Part shown: positions 1 through 10,298 of the stretch, in pieces
How the letters are laid out: each line of letters starts with the position of its first letter
Position numbering within the stretch: position 1 is the stretch's first letter
Assembly (NCBI GenBank): GCA_031551755.1
Contig: JAVBNE010000078.1
Span: 22,229-86,228, forward strand
DNA from: JAVBMU01 sp031551755
GTDB taxonomy: Bacteria > Actinomycetota > Actinomycetes > Actinomycetales > Cellulomonadaceae
Length of the DNA stretch: 64,000 bases
Reading direction: 5' to 3'
The notes under the pieces: model-generated
Told to the model about the DNA's origin: nothing
The model's input: the letters and a program-made list of their open reading frames with translations, nothing else
The model's database searches: none
Program-made: the position numbers and the translations under genes

Positions 1-7
1 GACCCTC

Positions 8-1825
8 GTGGCACAGGTCTTCGAGCAGCCGGACATCGACTGGAAGTACCTGGTACCGATCATCGTCGTGCTCGGTGCCGGTGTGCTCGGCGTCCTGGTG
101 GAGGCCTTCGTCCCCGCCGGAATCCGGCGCACCGCGCAGATCCTCCTGTCGCTGGCCGCCATGGTCGCAGCCTTCGCCGACATCGTGTATTTGTGGCGGG
201 ACGATGCCGTGCACGCGACAGCCGTCGGCAACGGACTCACCTTCCCCTTCCTCGGGGGAGTAAGCGTGTTGGGCGGCTCGCTGACGGTCGACCCCTTCGC
301 GCTGGCTGTGCAGGGGATCGTGTTGATCCTCGCGGTCCTCGGCGTCCTGGTGATCGCCGACCGCACGTCGGCCGGTCAGGACGCCTTCGCCCCGGCCGCG
401 GCCGCGGTGCCGGGTTCCGCCTATGAGGAACTCGCGCGACGCAAGGGCCTGGAGCAGACCGAGGTCTTCCCGCTGGTCCTCTTCGCCACCGGCGGCATGA
501 TGATCTTCCCGGCGACCTCCAACCTCCTGGTGATGTTCATCGCCCTGGAAGTGCTGTCGCTGCCGCTCTATGTGCTGACCGCCATGGCGCGCCGCCGCCG
601 CCTACTGTCCCAGGAAGCCTCGTTCAAGTACTTCCTGCTGGGGGCCTTCGCCTCTGCGCTGTTCATCTTCGGCGTGGCGCTGATCTACGGTTTCTCCGGT
701 TCGGTGAACCTGTGGGCGATCTTCAACGGGATCCTCGGCGAAACCTCCACCCTCGCCGGAATGCCCGCACTCATTCTGACGGGCCTGTTCCTGATCCTGG
801 TCGGGCTGCTCTTCAAGGTCGGCGCGGCGCCCTTCCACATGTGGACCCCGGACGTCTACCAGGGTGCTCCGACGCCGATCACGGCCTACATGGCGGCGTG
901 CACCAAGGCGGCCGCCTTCGCCGCGCTCGTGCGGGTGCTCTTCTTCACCAGTGCCCCGTTGACTGATGCCCTGCGGGCGAATCTCGACGTCGCCCTGTGG
1001 ATCGTCGCGATCCTTACCATGGTCGTCGGCACGGTCGTCGCAGTCGCCCAGACCGACATGAAGCGGATGCTCGCCTACTCTTCGATCGCCCACGCCGGCT
1101 TCGTGCTGGTGGGCATCATCGGCTTCGCACCGGACGGGTTCCGCGAGGATTTGCAGTCGGCGGTGACATCCCAGTCGCTGGATGACGCCAACGGCGCGCT
1201 CGCACTCCTCGGCGATGCGGTGACCAAGCCGGTGCAGGCCACCGTGTTCTACCTGCTCGCTTACGGTCTGGCGACCCTCGGTGCCTTCGCCGTCGTGACC
1301 CTGGTCCGCGAGAAGTCCCCGGCAGTTGTGTCGGAGCCGGTGGCAGTGGCTGCCGGCGGCAGTGCCGTCGGTAGTGGCGCGGCCGCCGAATCCGGTGACT
1401 CGGGCGAGTCGGTGGTGCTCGGCGAGGCCACGCATCTGTCGCAATGGGCTGGCCTCGGTCGCCGCCATCCGGTGCTGGCAGGCGTGTACTCACTCTTCCT
1501 GCTGTCCATGGCCGGCATCCCGCTGACCGCCGGATTCATCGCCAAGTTCTCCGCCTTCAGCGCGGCGGTCGCCGGGGGAGCCACGGTGCTCGCCGTGGTC
1601 GGTGTGCTCGCCTCCGCTGTGGCCGTTTTCTTCTACGCCCGCATCATCGTGCTGATGTACTTCACGGCTCCGGCCGAGGACGCACGGGTAGGGGTCGTGG
1701 TGGTCCGTTCGCGCGGATTCACCGCGGTTGCGATCGGGATCTGCGCCGCCGGTGTACTGATTCTCGGCCTTTTGCCGGCTGGGATTCTCGACATTGCCGC
1801 GGAGGCGGCTAAGTTCGCACCGTGA
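8..1825 (+). CDS. nuoN: NADH-quinone oxidoreductase subunit N
   Basis: This is the antiporter-like membrane subunit of respiratory complex I, which couples NADH:menaquinone electron transfer to proton pumping. The 605-residue product is a run of hydrophobic helices carrying the family signature HMWTPDVYQGAPTP around residues 277–290 and the conserved LAYSSIAHAG segment further on. It is longer than the usual 480–530 residues because of two polar, Ala/Gly-rich loops (about residues 118–155 and 435–475), as often seen in actinobacterial NuoN. The GTG at base 8 gives a natural family N-terminus, but the ribosome binding site would lie outside the window, so the start is not fully proven. The stop overlaps the next start by four bases (GTGA), so translation is probably coupled. 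Confidence 0.95.
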   Translation: MAQVFEQPDIDWKYLVPIIVVLGAGVLGVLVEAFVPAGIRRTAQILLSLAAMVAAFADIVYLWRDDAVHATAVGNGLTFPFLGGVSVLGGSLTVDPFALAVQGIVLILAVLGVLVIADRTSAGQDAFAPAAAAVPGSAYEELARRKGLEQTEVFPLVLFATGGMMIFPATSNLLVMFIALEVLSLPLYVLTAMARRRRLLSQEASFKYFLLGAFASALFIFGVALIYGFSGSVNLWAIFNGILGETSTLAGMPALILTGLFLILVGLLFKVGAAPFHMWTPDVYQGAPTPITAYMAACTKAAAFAALVRVLFFTSAPLTDALRANLDVALWIVAILTMVVGTVVAVAQTDMKRMLAYSSIAHAGFVLVGIIGFAPDGFREDLQSAVTSQSLDDANGALALLGDAVTKPVQATVFYLLAYGLATLGAFAVVTLVREKSPAVVSEPVAVAAGGSAVGSGAAAESGDSGESVVLGEATHLSQWAGLGRRHPVLAGVYSLFLLSMAGIPLTAGFIAKFSAFSAAVAGGATVLAVVGVLASAVAVFFYARIIVLMYFTAPAEDARVGVVVVRSRGFTAVAIGICAAGVLILGLLPAGILDIAAEAAKFAP

Positions 1826-2850
1826 CGCACACTCCTCCGGTGCCGCCCGTGAAAGCCACCGTGCCGCTGGACGACGACGAACTCTCGGCCACGCTTACCG
1901 CCCGGCTGGTCGCTGTCGAACAGCGACTGGCCGAGTCGGTCGCCCATGCTGACGCCCTCGCCGACACCGCCTCACGGCATTTGGTGAAAGCGGGCGGTAA
2001 ACGCTTGCGGCCGTTGCTCGCGCTGCTCTGCGCCGAGTTGGGCGACGCGGACCGGCCCGAGGTGGTCGAGGCCGCCGTCGTGGTGGAGTTGACGCATTTG
2101 GCGTCGCTTTATCACGACGACGTCATGGACTCGGCGCCTGTGCGCCGGGGAGCGCCCTCGGCGCACGCCGTGTGGGGGAACTCGGTGGCGATACTGGTCG
2201 GTGACCTGCTCTTCGCCCGGGCCGCGGCAACGGTAGCGGCCCTGGGTCCCGAGGCCGTTCTGCTTCAGGCCCAGACCTTCGAGCGGTTGTGCCTCGGCCA
2301 GCTGCAGGAGACCACTGGTCCTGCCGCCGGTGACGATCCGGTCGAGCACTATCTGCAGGTGCTGGCCGACAAGACGGCCTCCCTGCTGGCAACCTCCGCA
2401 CAATACGGCGCCATGTTCGCTGGCTGTCCGCCTGAGGTCGTCAACGCGGTGGCGGCCTATGGCGAGAAGCTGGGAGTCTCCTTCCAGCTTGCCGACGACG
2501 TTCTCGACCTGGCCTCCTCCTCGGACGAATCGGGAAAGACCCCCGGTACGGATCTGCGCGAACAGGTGCCGACGATGCCGGTGCTCCTCTTGCGCGCGCG
2601 CGTGGCCGGGGGCCGGGGTGACGCTGCGGACGCCGAATTGGTCGCGCTACTCGACTCCGACCTCTCCGACGACAAAGCCCTCGCCCGAGCGGTCGCAGCA
2701 ATCCGTGAACATGAGGTGCTGGCGGAGACGAGAAGACTCGCGATCCGTTGGGCGCATGACGCAATGGCGGAACTCGCCCCGTTGCCACCGGGCCGAGCCA
2801 AGGACGCCCTTCAGGCATTTGCCGAGGCACTCGCGGACCGGGCTTCCTAA
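1822..2850 (+). CDS. Polyprenyl diphosphate synthase (GrcC/IspB-type)
   Basis: This is a trans-isoprenyl diphosphate synthase of 342 residues that chains isopentenyl diphosphate units, most likely to make the menaquinone side chain. It shows the GGKRLRP motif at residues 58–64, the first aspartate-rich motif DDVMD at 99–103 and the second, DDVLD, at 225–229. The small and aromatic residues just before the first motif (ASLYH) resemble long-chain (hexa- to octaprenyl) synthases rather than farnesyl synthases; chain length is inferred. The GTG start overlaps the nuoN stop, which links a quinone-tail enzyme to the quinone reductase. Confidence 0.93.
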   Translation: MTHTPPVPPVKATVPLDDDELSATLTARLVAVEQRLAESVAHADALADTASRHLVKAGGKRLRPLLALLCAELGDADRPEVVEAAVVVELTHLASLYHDDVMDSAPVRRGAPSAHAVWGNSVAILVGDLLFARAAATVAALGPEAVLLQAQTFERLCLGQLQETTGPAAGDDPVEHYLQVLADKTASLLATSAQYGAMFAGCPPEVVNAVAAYGEKLGVSFQLADDVLDLASSSDESGKTPGTDLREQVPTMPVLLLRARVAGGRGDAADAELVALLDSDLSDDKALARAVAAIREHEVLAETRRLAIRWAHDAMAELAPLPPGRAKDALQAFAEALADRAS

Positions 2851-3181
2851 CGTCGGCTACGGGTCCGACGAGGGTGGGGGCGCGACGCGAGATCGGGCCG
2901 GTGGGAACCGGCGAGTCCGTCGGCCAAGTCGCTCATGATGGCGACGTTGCGAGAAACGACGGCCCTGTGTAGTGCGGTGACGCAACGAAATGCGTAGGCA
3001 TCGCGTCGGCCCTTGTGATCTCTGCCACGTGAGACGTGATTGCTGGGGAGAGATGTGCGGTTGCCAACAAACGGCGCATAGGCGCAACAACGGCGCCCGG
3101 TAGGGTGAGTCCGCGGCCGCTTCGGCATCGGGCTGGTGCGCGCAGCCCAGCGCCGGCCGCTCGCCGACTCCCGGAGGTATC
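2851..3181 (+). other. Intergenic region upstream of the surface/type VII operon
   Basis: About 330 bases without a convincing gene. The decamer CGGTAGGGTG at 3099–3108 contains a TAGGGT hexamer that could be a -10 box for the long operon; no good -35 sits 17 bases upstream. The same decamer occurs twice before the WXG100 gene at 25.4 kb. A clear ribosome binding site, GGAGG at 3173–3177, precedes the next gene. I see no terminator for the nuoN/prenyl synthase unit here. Confidence 0.4.
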
Positions 3182-6100
3182 GTGCCCACCGCTGTTCGAA
3201 CCGGCCGACGTCGCACGGTTGCCTCTGTGGGGGTGGTAACGGCGTTTTCGGTCGCGCTGGTCGGAATGGCCTTTGCTTACGACGGTCAGGCGACCGCAGA
3301 TGTGGACCTCAATGACTCGGGCGTCTGGGTCACTCGTGGACAAGAGGGCGAGCTGGGCCGGTTCAACTATGAGTCGCAGACCATCGACGGCAAGGTCGTC
3401 GCCGGCGGAGCTGAGATCGATCTGACACAAGACGCCGGCCGGGTGCTGGTCGCGGACTCAGCGGTCTCGTCCGCGAGTCCGGTGGATGTCGCCCACCTCG
3501 AGCTGGCGGGTTCTGTCGCCTTGCCCCACGACGCGATGGTGGTCAGCGGCGGATCGACCGTCGCCGTCCTTGATCCCGGAACCGGTCAGTTGTGGGTACT
3601 GCCCTTCGACGGCATCGCTGCCTTCGACCCGGAGAAGACGCAGACGGTTTCGGATGCCGCCAAGGGTGGCGCGCTTGCGGTCTCCCGTGGGGGCACCGTC
3701 TTCGCCGCCGCACCGGAGTCCGGTGCGCTCCTGACCGTGCCGACATCCAGCAAGGGCGTGCCAGGTGAGGTGAAGTCGCGGACCTTGTCAGTGTCGAAGA
3801 CGGCTGGTGTCCAGGTGACCGCGGTCGGCGAGTCTCCCGTCGTGCTGGACAAGGAACGCGCAAAGCTGCTCCTTCCCGGCGGTAAGTCGGTGGACCTCGG
3901 CTCGGATGTCGGCGAGGCACGGTTGCAGCAACCGTCGGCGAAATCGTCGAATGTCGTCTTCGCCACCTCCGAAGGGCTGTTCACGCAGCCGTTGAGTGGC
4001 GGTTCGATGCGCAAACAGGCCGCGAGCGGAATCCCGGCGGCCCCGGTACAACTGGACGGATGCACCTTCGGGGCCTGGGCGAGTACCGGCCAGGTGATCC
4101 GGGATTGCCCCGGCAGCGATAACGACATCGACCGTGTCCTCAAGGGGGCCACCACCGCGAGCGCCTTGGAGTATCGGGTCAACCGACACTCCATCGTGCT
4201 CAACGACCTGTCCGCCGGGACGCTGTGGATGGCTTTCGACGACTACGAGAAGGTCGACAACTGGGATCAGGTGTTGCCGGAGGAAGCCGAGGGCGACGAG
4301 TCCGACGCGGAGAAGACGACCCCCGAGGTGCAGAACAACTTCATCGCGGACCGCGACCAGCGCAATAAGCCGCCGGTCGCCAAGGACGACACATTCGGTG
4401 CACGGGCCGGGCGGACCACGGTTCTGCCGGTGCTGGCGAACGACTTCGACCCGGACGGTGACGTCATCACCGCCAGTGCCGACCGGGTCCAGATCCCGAA
4501 CGGCACCGTGCAACGGATCCTGGGTGGCGAGGCACTCCAAGTGGTCGTACCGCCGGATGCGACCGGACGATCCTCGTTCGTCTACACGGTCGAGGACGGT
4601 CGCGGGGGTGAGGCGACCGCCCGGGTCGCCTTGCGTATTGTCCCCCCGTCGGAGAACGCCGCGCCCAAACAGACATCGGTGCCTATCCTGACGGTCGCCG
4701 AGGGCGGCAAGGGCTCAATCAAGGTGCTGCCCTACTTCCGCGACCCTGACGGGGACGACGTCTTCCTCGCCGAGGCGAAATCGGCTGTGCCCGGGGACGT
4801 GGTGCGCTTCCACCCCGACGGCACTGTGGAGTTCCAGGACGCAGGCGGGTCCACCGGCCGTAAGGTCATCACGCTCACCGTCGGTGACGGTCGCAGTACC
4901 GCGACCGGGCAGCTCGCCGTCAACGTGACCGGCGCGGAGAACTCCGCGCCAGTGGCGGTCAACGATCACGAGGTCGTGATCGCGGGTGAACAGATCACCG
5001 TCGAACCGTTACTGAATGACAGCGATCCGGACGGGGACCCCCTGCGGCTGGCCACGGTGACCGGTCAGGTACCCGCGACCGTCACCCCGAACTACGACGC
5101 CGGTACGTTTGTCTTCAAATCCAATAAGGTTGGCTCCTACGACTTGACCTACACGGTGACCGACGGTCCGCATCAAACGTTGGGGCTTGTCCGGGTGGAT
5201 GTCATCACCCCACCCAATGATCCGGGTACCCCCATCGTCGTTGCCGACACCGCGCTCCTGCCCGCCGGTGGCAGCACGCTGGTCGACGTCCTGGCGAATG
5301 ACACCGACCCGGCAGGTGGGGTGCTCGTGGTCCAGTCGGTGTCGGTGCCCGAGGGCGCACCCATCTTCGTGAGTGTCCTCGAACACCGCCTGCTGCGGAT
5401 CACCGAGGCACAGCGACTCGAAGAACCTCTCGTGATCGAGTACACGGCCTCAAACGGCACCCGGAGCGCCGCCGGCCAGGTTCGGATCGTGCCCGTGCCC
5501 GCGCCGACGGAGCTCCAGCCGCCGCATGCCGTTGAAGATGAGGCGATCGTGCACACAGGCGACATCGTGAACATCGATGTGCTGGCCAATGACACCCATC
5601 CCGACGGTCTGGCGCTGATGCTGCAGGACACGCTGGAGAAGGGCGTCGACCCGGCCTTCGGCGAGGCTTTCGTCTCGGACGGCGTCCTGCGGTTCCGTGC
5701 GGGATCCAAGGCCGGTACCGCTCATGCGACTTATCGCGTGCGGGACAAGAACGGCCAGGAGGACTCGGCCCAGGTCACGATTCACATCCGCGGCGGCAAT
5801 GAGAACCAGCCGCCGCAGCCGAAGGACGTTTCGGCGCGGGTGCTCTCCGGGTCCAGCGTGCGGATCCCCATCTCCCTCGACGGCATCGACCCCGACGGTG
5901 ACTCCGTGCGGTTGACGGGGTTGGTGACCGCACCGACCCAAGGCACCGTGACGATCGACGGTGACGTGTTGGTCTACCGTGCCTTCGACGATGCACACGG
6001 GCTGGACTCGTTCACCTATGCGGTGGCGGATCGACGCGGTCAGGTCGCGACCGGAAGTATCCGGGTCGGCATCGCCGCCGCACCAGCGACCAACCAGCCC

Positions 6101-9100
6101 CCGGTGGCGCAGGACGATCTGGTGTTGGCCCGGCCCGGGCGCACGGTTGCCGTCGCGGCCCTGCGCAACGACTCCGATCCGGACGGCAACCCGATCGGCC
6201 TGGTGCCGAGCATGCTGGAGGACATCGACGGACTCAAGCCGGTCGTCAAAGAGGACAAGGTCGTCGTGCAGGTGCCCTCGAAACCGGGTACCTACCGGAT
6301 GTTCTACGGCGTCGAGGACACCTTCGGCGCTCGCGCCCAGGCGTCGATCACGGTGCAGGCGACCGCGGATGCTCCGCTGCTCAAGCCGATCGCGCGCGAT
6401 GACGTGGTCTCCGACGAGGATGCCTTGGGGCGCAAGACCGTGGTGGTCGATGTGCTCAAGAACGACGAGGATCCCGACGGCGATGCGGCCGATCTGCGGG
6501 TCACCACGGCCGCCACGACCGCCGTCGTCGGCAAGGGTGGTGCCCTCACCGTCACCTTGACCCCGGAAGCCCAGGTCATCACCTACACCGTGACGGATGT
6601 GGACGGACTGACCGCCAAGGCGTTTGTGATGGTCCCGGCGCTGACCAGCATGTCGCCTGCCCTGCGGCCCGGAATGCCGCCCGTGCAGGTGGCGTCCGGG
6701 GAGCCGCTGACCCTCAAACTCGAGGACTACGTCGTGGTGCGCTCGGGACGGTCGCCCAGGCTGACGGAGGAGTCCAAGGTCACCGCGGCCCGCGGCAGCC
6801 GGGAGGTCAGGGACACCACCACGATCATCTACACCTCGGCACCCGGGTATGTGGGCAGCGCTTCGGTGACCTTCGAGGTCACCGATGGCAAGAGCGCCGA
6901 CGACCGCGACGGCCGCCGCAGCATGCTGACGATCCCCATCAAGGTCGTGCCGACGAGTAATCAGCTTCCCCGGCTGAGTTCGTCCACGCTGACGGTCGCC
7001 GCGGGGGAGGAGGCGACGGCGTCGCTGGCTGGCCTGGCGTCGGACCCCGATGGGGACAAGCTCACCTTCGACGCTCGCGGGGCAGGGGGCCTGACGGTCA
7101 AGCTGACGGGGACGACCTTGACGGTTGCGGCCCCGGCAACCATGGCCAAAGGCACGGTCGTCTCTATTCCGATCTCGGTGACGGACTCGAAGAGCCCGCC
7201 CGTGAACGGCACGATCACCGCCACGGTGGTCGGTTCGACTCGACCACTTCCCAAGGCCAATGACGACCGGGTGCCCGATGCTCACCAGGGCAAGGCGGTC
7301 TCCGTGGACGTCACGGCGAACGATGCCAACCCGTTCCCCGACTCGCCCCTGAAGGTCGTGGGTGTGCCGGTCATCGAGACAGGCCGAGGAGCCCCGCCGA
7401 CGATCAAGGGCAATAAGGTGGTCGTCACTCCGGCCACCGATTTCCACGGAGTCATGGTCGTGCGGTACACGATCGCGGACAAGACCGGTGACCCCGACCG
7501 TCAGGTCGACGGCCGAATCCACGTGACCGTCCTCGGGCGACCCGAGGTGCCACGCACCCCCACGGTCGAGGATGTGCGCTCCAAGACGGTCGTGCTGACC
7601 TGGGATCCGCCGAATAACAACGGTTCCCCGATCACCGGATACACCGTGCGTTCCCAGCGCGGTGATGTCCGGCAGTGCCGCACCACCACGTGCACGATCG
7701 ACGGGCTGACGAATAACGTGGAGTACGCCTTCACGGTCGAGGCGGAGAACGCCGTCGGCACGTCGGACGCCTCCGCGCCGTCCGCCACCGTCCGGCCGGA
7801 CCAACGGCCGGATGCGCCGGCTCCGCCGACGCTCGCCTTCGGCGATCAGACACTGGATCTGCGGTGGTCCAACACCGTCTACAACGACCGCTCGCCGATT
7901 GAATGCGTCAACATCGAGATCTCCCCGGCCCCGCCTAACGGCCCGGCTCGCAAGGAGTGTGTGGTCGGTACTGAGACGACCTGGACCGGGTTGGCCAACG
8001 GCACCGGCTACCGGGTGCGGGTACAGGCACGCAACGCCGCCGAGCAGCCGTCGGAGTTCAGCGGGTGGTCAGCAGCCGAGACACCGGCGGGCAAACCTGC
8101 CGCCCCGGCTCAACCACGCGCGCAGCGCACCGCTCTGGGCCAGCAGTCCCAAATGGCGGTCACCTGGTCAGCACCGGCCGATAACGGCGCCGCGATCAGC
8201 AAGTACACGGTGCAGGCCGTAGTGGCCGGCAATGTGGTCAAGTCGGTGGTCACGGCCGGGCCGGTGACGTCGTACACGATGGATGTGCCGGCGAACACCA
8301 CGAACTACACCTTCCGGGTGCGAGCGCATAACAAGGCGACGGACAAATTCGGCGATGCCGAGTTCTCGGCCCCGTCCAACGAGGTCCGTGCCTTCGCCAC
8401 CCCGAGCGCCGTCACCGGGCTGTCCGCGACCGCGACCGGCGCGAACGGAACCGTGCGGCTCACCTTCAACCCTGCTACCGCAGCCGGCGTCAACGCCGCC
8501 GAGATGTACTACCAGTACAACGCGGGCGGGGGCTGGACGAACCTCTCGGGTAACACGGCGACTGGGCTGACCAACGGTTCCTCCTATTCGATTCAGGTGC
8601 GGGCGGTGGCCGGCGTACAAGGCAGCGATCAGCCGGGGCCGGCGACGACGGCCGGGGCCGTGGTGCCCTACGGTCCGCCGCGTGTGCCGGGGGTGGCGGG
8701 GGCGACGGCCGGCGTCGGCCAGACGACCACGACTGTGAGCTGGTCCGACCCGGGCAGTAATGGGCGGCCGTACCACGTCGAGATCCGCGTCGGCGGTGGG
8801 GGCTGGGAGCAGGTGGCGAACTCCGGCTCACGGCAGGTCGGTAACGGTTACGGCCAGTCCATCGCCATCTGTGCGCGGACGGTGGACCACACCGATGCCC
8901 GGACCGCGAGCTCGGAGTCATGTGCCACGGCCCGGACCGGCAGCGCCCCGGCCCTGACGATGTCGGTCACGAAGTCCCCGGGCGGTCCATGTGCGGGTTC
9001 TGACGCCGCTTGTGGCTACCTGGTGCTGCACATCCGCAATGCGGCGGCCAACACGAGCTTCCGGGCGCAGTGCTGGTCGAACCGGAACGGCGACCACATG

Positions 9101-9259
9101 TTCAGTGACTGGAACGGCACGTTGCCCGAGGGCGGTGCAATGCGGACGAACGGTGAGGGTTCCTTCGACGCACGGATGTACTGCTACCACGGCTATGCCG
9201 GTTCTCAGGTCTGGGCGGTCACTGATGCCTTCGGGGCCAGCGCCCGCGCGAACTGGTAG
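3182..9259 (+). CDS. Giant Ig-like / fibronectin type III surface protein
   Basis: A 2025-residue protein with an N-terminal hydrophobic segment (about residues 14–33, after a basic RTGRRR stretch) that should act as a signal anchor. Residues about 40–390 form a propeller-like region without a named match. From about 397 to 1450 there are some eleven Ig-like repeats built on the motif DD…G…LxNDxDPDGD, typical of cadherin-like adhesion modules. About five FN3 modules follow (about 1455–1920), then a Cys-containing C-terminal domain ending ANW. There is no LPXTG signal. The GTG start has GGAGG eight bases before it. It opens a ten-gene operon with MoxR/DUF58/transglutaminase-like, kinase/phosphatase and FtsK-type genes, so it is probably the extracellular scaffold of that apparatus; its function is inferred. 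Confidence 0.85.
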   Translation: MPTAVRTGRRRTVASVGVVTAFSVALVGMAFAYDGQATADVDLNDSGVWVTRGQEGELGRFNYESQTIDGKVVAGGAEIDLTQDAGRVLVADSAVSSASPVDVAHLELAGSVALPHDAMVVSGGSTVAVLDPGTGQLWVLPFDGIAAFDPEKTQTVSDAAKGGALAVSRGGTVFAAAPESGALLTVPTSSKGVPGEVKSRTLSVSKTAGVQVTAVGESPVVLDKERAKLLLPGGKSVDLGSDVGEARLQQPSAKSSNVVFATSEGLFTQPLSGGSMRKQAASGIPAAPVQLDGCTFGAWASTGQVIRDCPGSDNDIDRVLKGATTASALEYRVNRHSIVLNDLSAGTLWMAFDDYEKVDNWDQVLPEEAEGDESDAEKTTPEVQNNFIADRDQRNKPPVAKDDTFGARAGRTTVLPVLANDFDPDGDVITASADRVQIPNGTVQRILGGEALQVVVPPDATGRSSFVYTVEDGRGGEATARVALRIVPPSENAAPKQTSVPILTVAEGGKGSIKVLPYFRDPDGDDVFLAEAKSAVPGDVVRFHPDGTVEFQDAGGSTGRKVITLTVGDGRSTATGQLAVNVTGAENSAPVAVNDHEVVIAGEQITVEPLLNDSDPDGDPLRLATVTGQVPATVTPNYDAGTFVFKSNKVGSYDLTYTVTDGPHQTLGLVRVDVITPPNDPGTPIVVADTALLPAGGSTLVDVLANDTDPAGGVLVVQSVSVPEGAPIFVSVLEHRLLRITEAQRLEEPLVIEYTASNGTRSAAGQVRIVPVPAPTELQPPHAVEDEAIVHTGDIVNIDVLANDTHPDGLALMLQDTLEKGVDPAFGEAFVSDGVLRFRAGSKAGTAHATYRVRDKNGQEDSAQVTIHIRGGNENQPPQPKDVSARVLSGSSVRIPISLDGIDPDGDSVRLTGLVTAPTQGTVTIDGDVLVYRAFDDAHGLDSFTYAVADRRGQVATGSIRVGIAAAPATNQPPVAQDDLVLARPGRTVAVAALRNDSDPDGNPIGLVPSMLEDIDGLKPVVKEDKVVVQVPSKPGTYRMFYGVEDTFGARAQASITVQATADAPLLKPIARDDVVSDEDALGRKTVVVDVLKNDEDPDGDAADLRVTTAATTAVVGKGGALTVTLTPEAQVITYTVTDVDGLTAKAFVMVPALTSMSPALRPGMPPVQVASGEPLTLKLEDYVVVRSGRSPRLTEESKVTAARGSREVRDTTTIIYTSAPGYVGSASVTFEVTDGKSADDRDGRRSMLTIPIKVVPTSNQLPRLSSSTLTVAAGEEATASLAGLASDPDGDKLTFDARGAGGLTVKLTGTTLTVAAPATMAKGTVVSIPISVTDSKSPPVNGTITATVVGSTRPLPKANDDRVPDAHQGKAVSVDVTANDANPFPDSPLKVVGVPVIETGRGAPPTIKGNKVVVTPATDFHGVMVVRYTIADKTGDPDRQVDGRIHVTVLGRPEVPRTPTVEDVRSKTVVLTWDPPNNNGSPITGYTVRSQRGDVRQCRTTTCTIDGLTNNVEYAFTVEAENAVGTSDASAPSATVRPDQRPDAPAPPTLAFGDQTLDLRWSNTVYNDRSPIECVNIEISPAPPNGPARKECVVGTETTWTGLANGTGYRVRVQARNAAEQPSEFSGWSAAETPAGKPAAPAQPRAQRTALGQQSQMAVTWSAPADNGAAISKYTVQAVVAGNVVKSVVTAGPVTSYTMDVPANTTNYTFRVRAHNKATDKFGDAEFSAPSNEVRAFATPSAVTGLSATATGANGTVRLTFNPATAAGVNAAEMYYQYNAGGGWTNLSGNTATGLTNGSSYSIQVRAVAGVQGSDQPGPATTAGAVVPYGPPRVPGVAGATAGVGQTTTTVSWSDPGSNGRPYHVEIRVGGGGWEQVANSGSRQVGNGYGQSIAICARTVDHTDARTASSESCATARTGSAPALTMSVTKSPGGPCAGSDAACGYLVLHIRNAAANTSFRAQCWSNRNGDHMFSDWNGTLPEGGAMRTNGEGSFDARMYCYHGYAGSQVWAVTDAFGASARANW

Positions 9260-9320
9260 CGCGGGCGAACCGGTAGTGCGGACCCATCCCAACGTATCGA
9301 CGATGACGAGGAACCTCTAG

Positions 9321-10298
9321 ATGACGATCATGACCACCGAGCAGTCCACGTGGTTCGCGACGACGTTCGACCAGTTGGTGGCCAATGTGAGCCAGGCGCT
9401 GCTGGGTAAACCCCATGTCGTCCGGCTGGCCCTGACCTGCATGCTCTCCAGCGGCCACCTCCTCCTGGAGGACGCCCCCGGTACGGGCAAGACTTCCTTG
9501 GCGCGATCGATCGCGGCGAGCGTGCAGGGTACACACAGCCGCATCCAGTTCACGCCGGACCTATTGCCCTCGGACGTGACGGGCGTCATGATCTACGACC
9601 AGAAGGTCGGGGAGTTCGCCTTCCACAAGGGGCCGATCTTCGCCTCGATCGTGCTGGCCGATGAGATCAACCGGGCCTCGCCGAAGACCCAATCCGCCCT
9701 CCTTGAGGTGATGGAAGAGGGCCATGTCACGGTCGACGGTGAACGCCACGATGTGGGGTTGCCATTCATGGTGATCGCTACCCAGAACCCCATCGAGCAG
9801 GCGGGCACCTATCGGCTCCCGGAGGCGCAGCTGGACCGCTTCCTGATGAAGACCTCCGTCGGCTACCCCGATCATGCCGCCACGATCGAGATCCTGGCCG
9901 GGTCAGCCATTCGCGACCGCAGCGCGGGGTTATCGGCTCTCATCACGACTCAGGGCGTCAACGAGATGGCGCAACTCGGGACCCAGGTCCACGTCGACAC
10001 CGCGGTGCTCGACTATATCTCCCGGCTCGCGGAGGAGACTCGGTCGGCCAAGGAGGCCCGGGTCGGTGTCTCGATCCGGGGCGCGTTGGCGCTCGTACGA
10101 TGCGCCAAGGTGTGGGCAGCTGCGCACGGTCGTAATTATGTGTTGCCTGACGACATCAAGGAGCTCGCCCAGCCGGTGTGGGCACATCGGCTGGTGCTCG
10201 ACTCGGAGGCCGAGTTCGCGGGGGTCACGGCCGAGTCGATCCTCTCCCGGGTCTTGGGCGACGTGGCTCCGCCGCAGGAACGGCATTCGGCCGGGTGA
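9321..10298 (+). CDS. MoxR-family AAA+ ATPase
   Basis: A 325-residue AAA+ ATPase of the MoxR type, a chaperone-like class that usually works with a DUF58/VWA partner to mature or assemble a protein complex. The Walker A motif APGTGKTS lies at residues 52–59 and the Walker B with DE at 114–115, followed by the MoxR-specific NRASPKTQSALLEVMEE stretch. The ATG at 9321 has GAGGA upstream; ATG 9330 is an alternative. Its stop overlaps the DUF58 start (GTGA), the classic MoxR–DUF58 coupling. The order with the transglutaminase-like gene is the widespread MoxR–DUF58–TGase trio. Confidence 0.93.
   Translation: MTIMTTEQSTWFATTFDQLVANVSQALLGKPHVVRLALTCMLSSGHLLLEDAPGTGKTSLARSIAASVQGTHSRIQFTPDLLPSDVTGVMIYDQKVGEFAFHKGPIFASIVLADEINRASPKTQSALLEVMEEGHVTVDGERHDVGLPFMVIATQNPIEQAGTYRLPEAQLDRFLMKTSVGYPDHAATIEILAGSAIRDRSAGLSALITTQGVNEMAQLGTQVHVDTAVLDYISRLAEETRSAKEARVGVSIRGALALVRCAKVWAAAHGRNYVLPDDIKELAQPVWAHRLVLDSEAEFAGVTAESILSRVLGDVAPPQERHSAG

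Noticed and set aside
5450..7804. Long open frame on the minus strand inside the giant Ig/FN3 gene
   Set aside because: Shadow of the high-GC coding strand; Arg/Gly/His-rich low-complexity translation, no domain, and the plus strand has clear domains throughout.
10178..10294. Upstream extension of the DUF58 gene
   Set aside because: It lies inside moxR; GTG 10295 overlaps the moxR stop and gives the usual coupled start.
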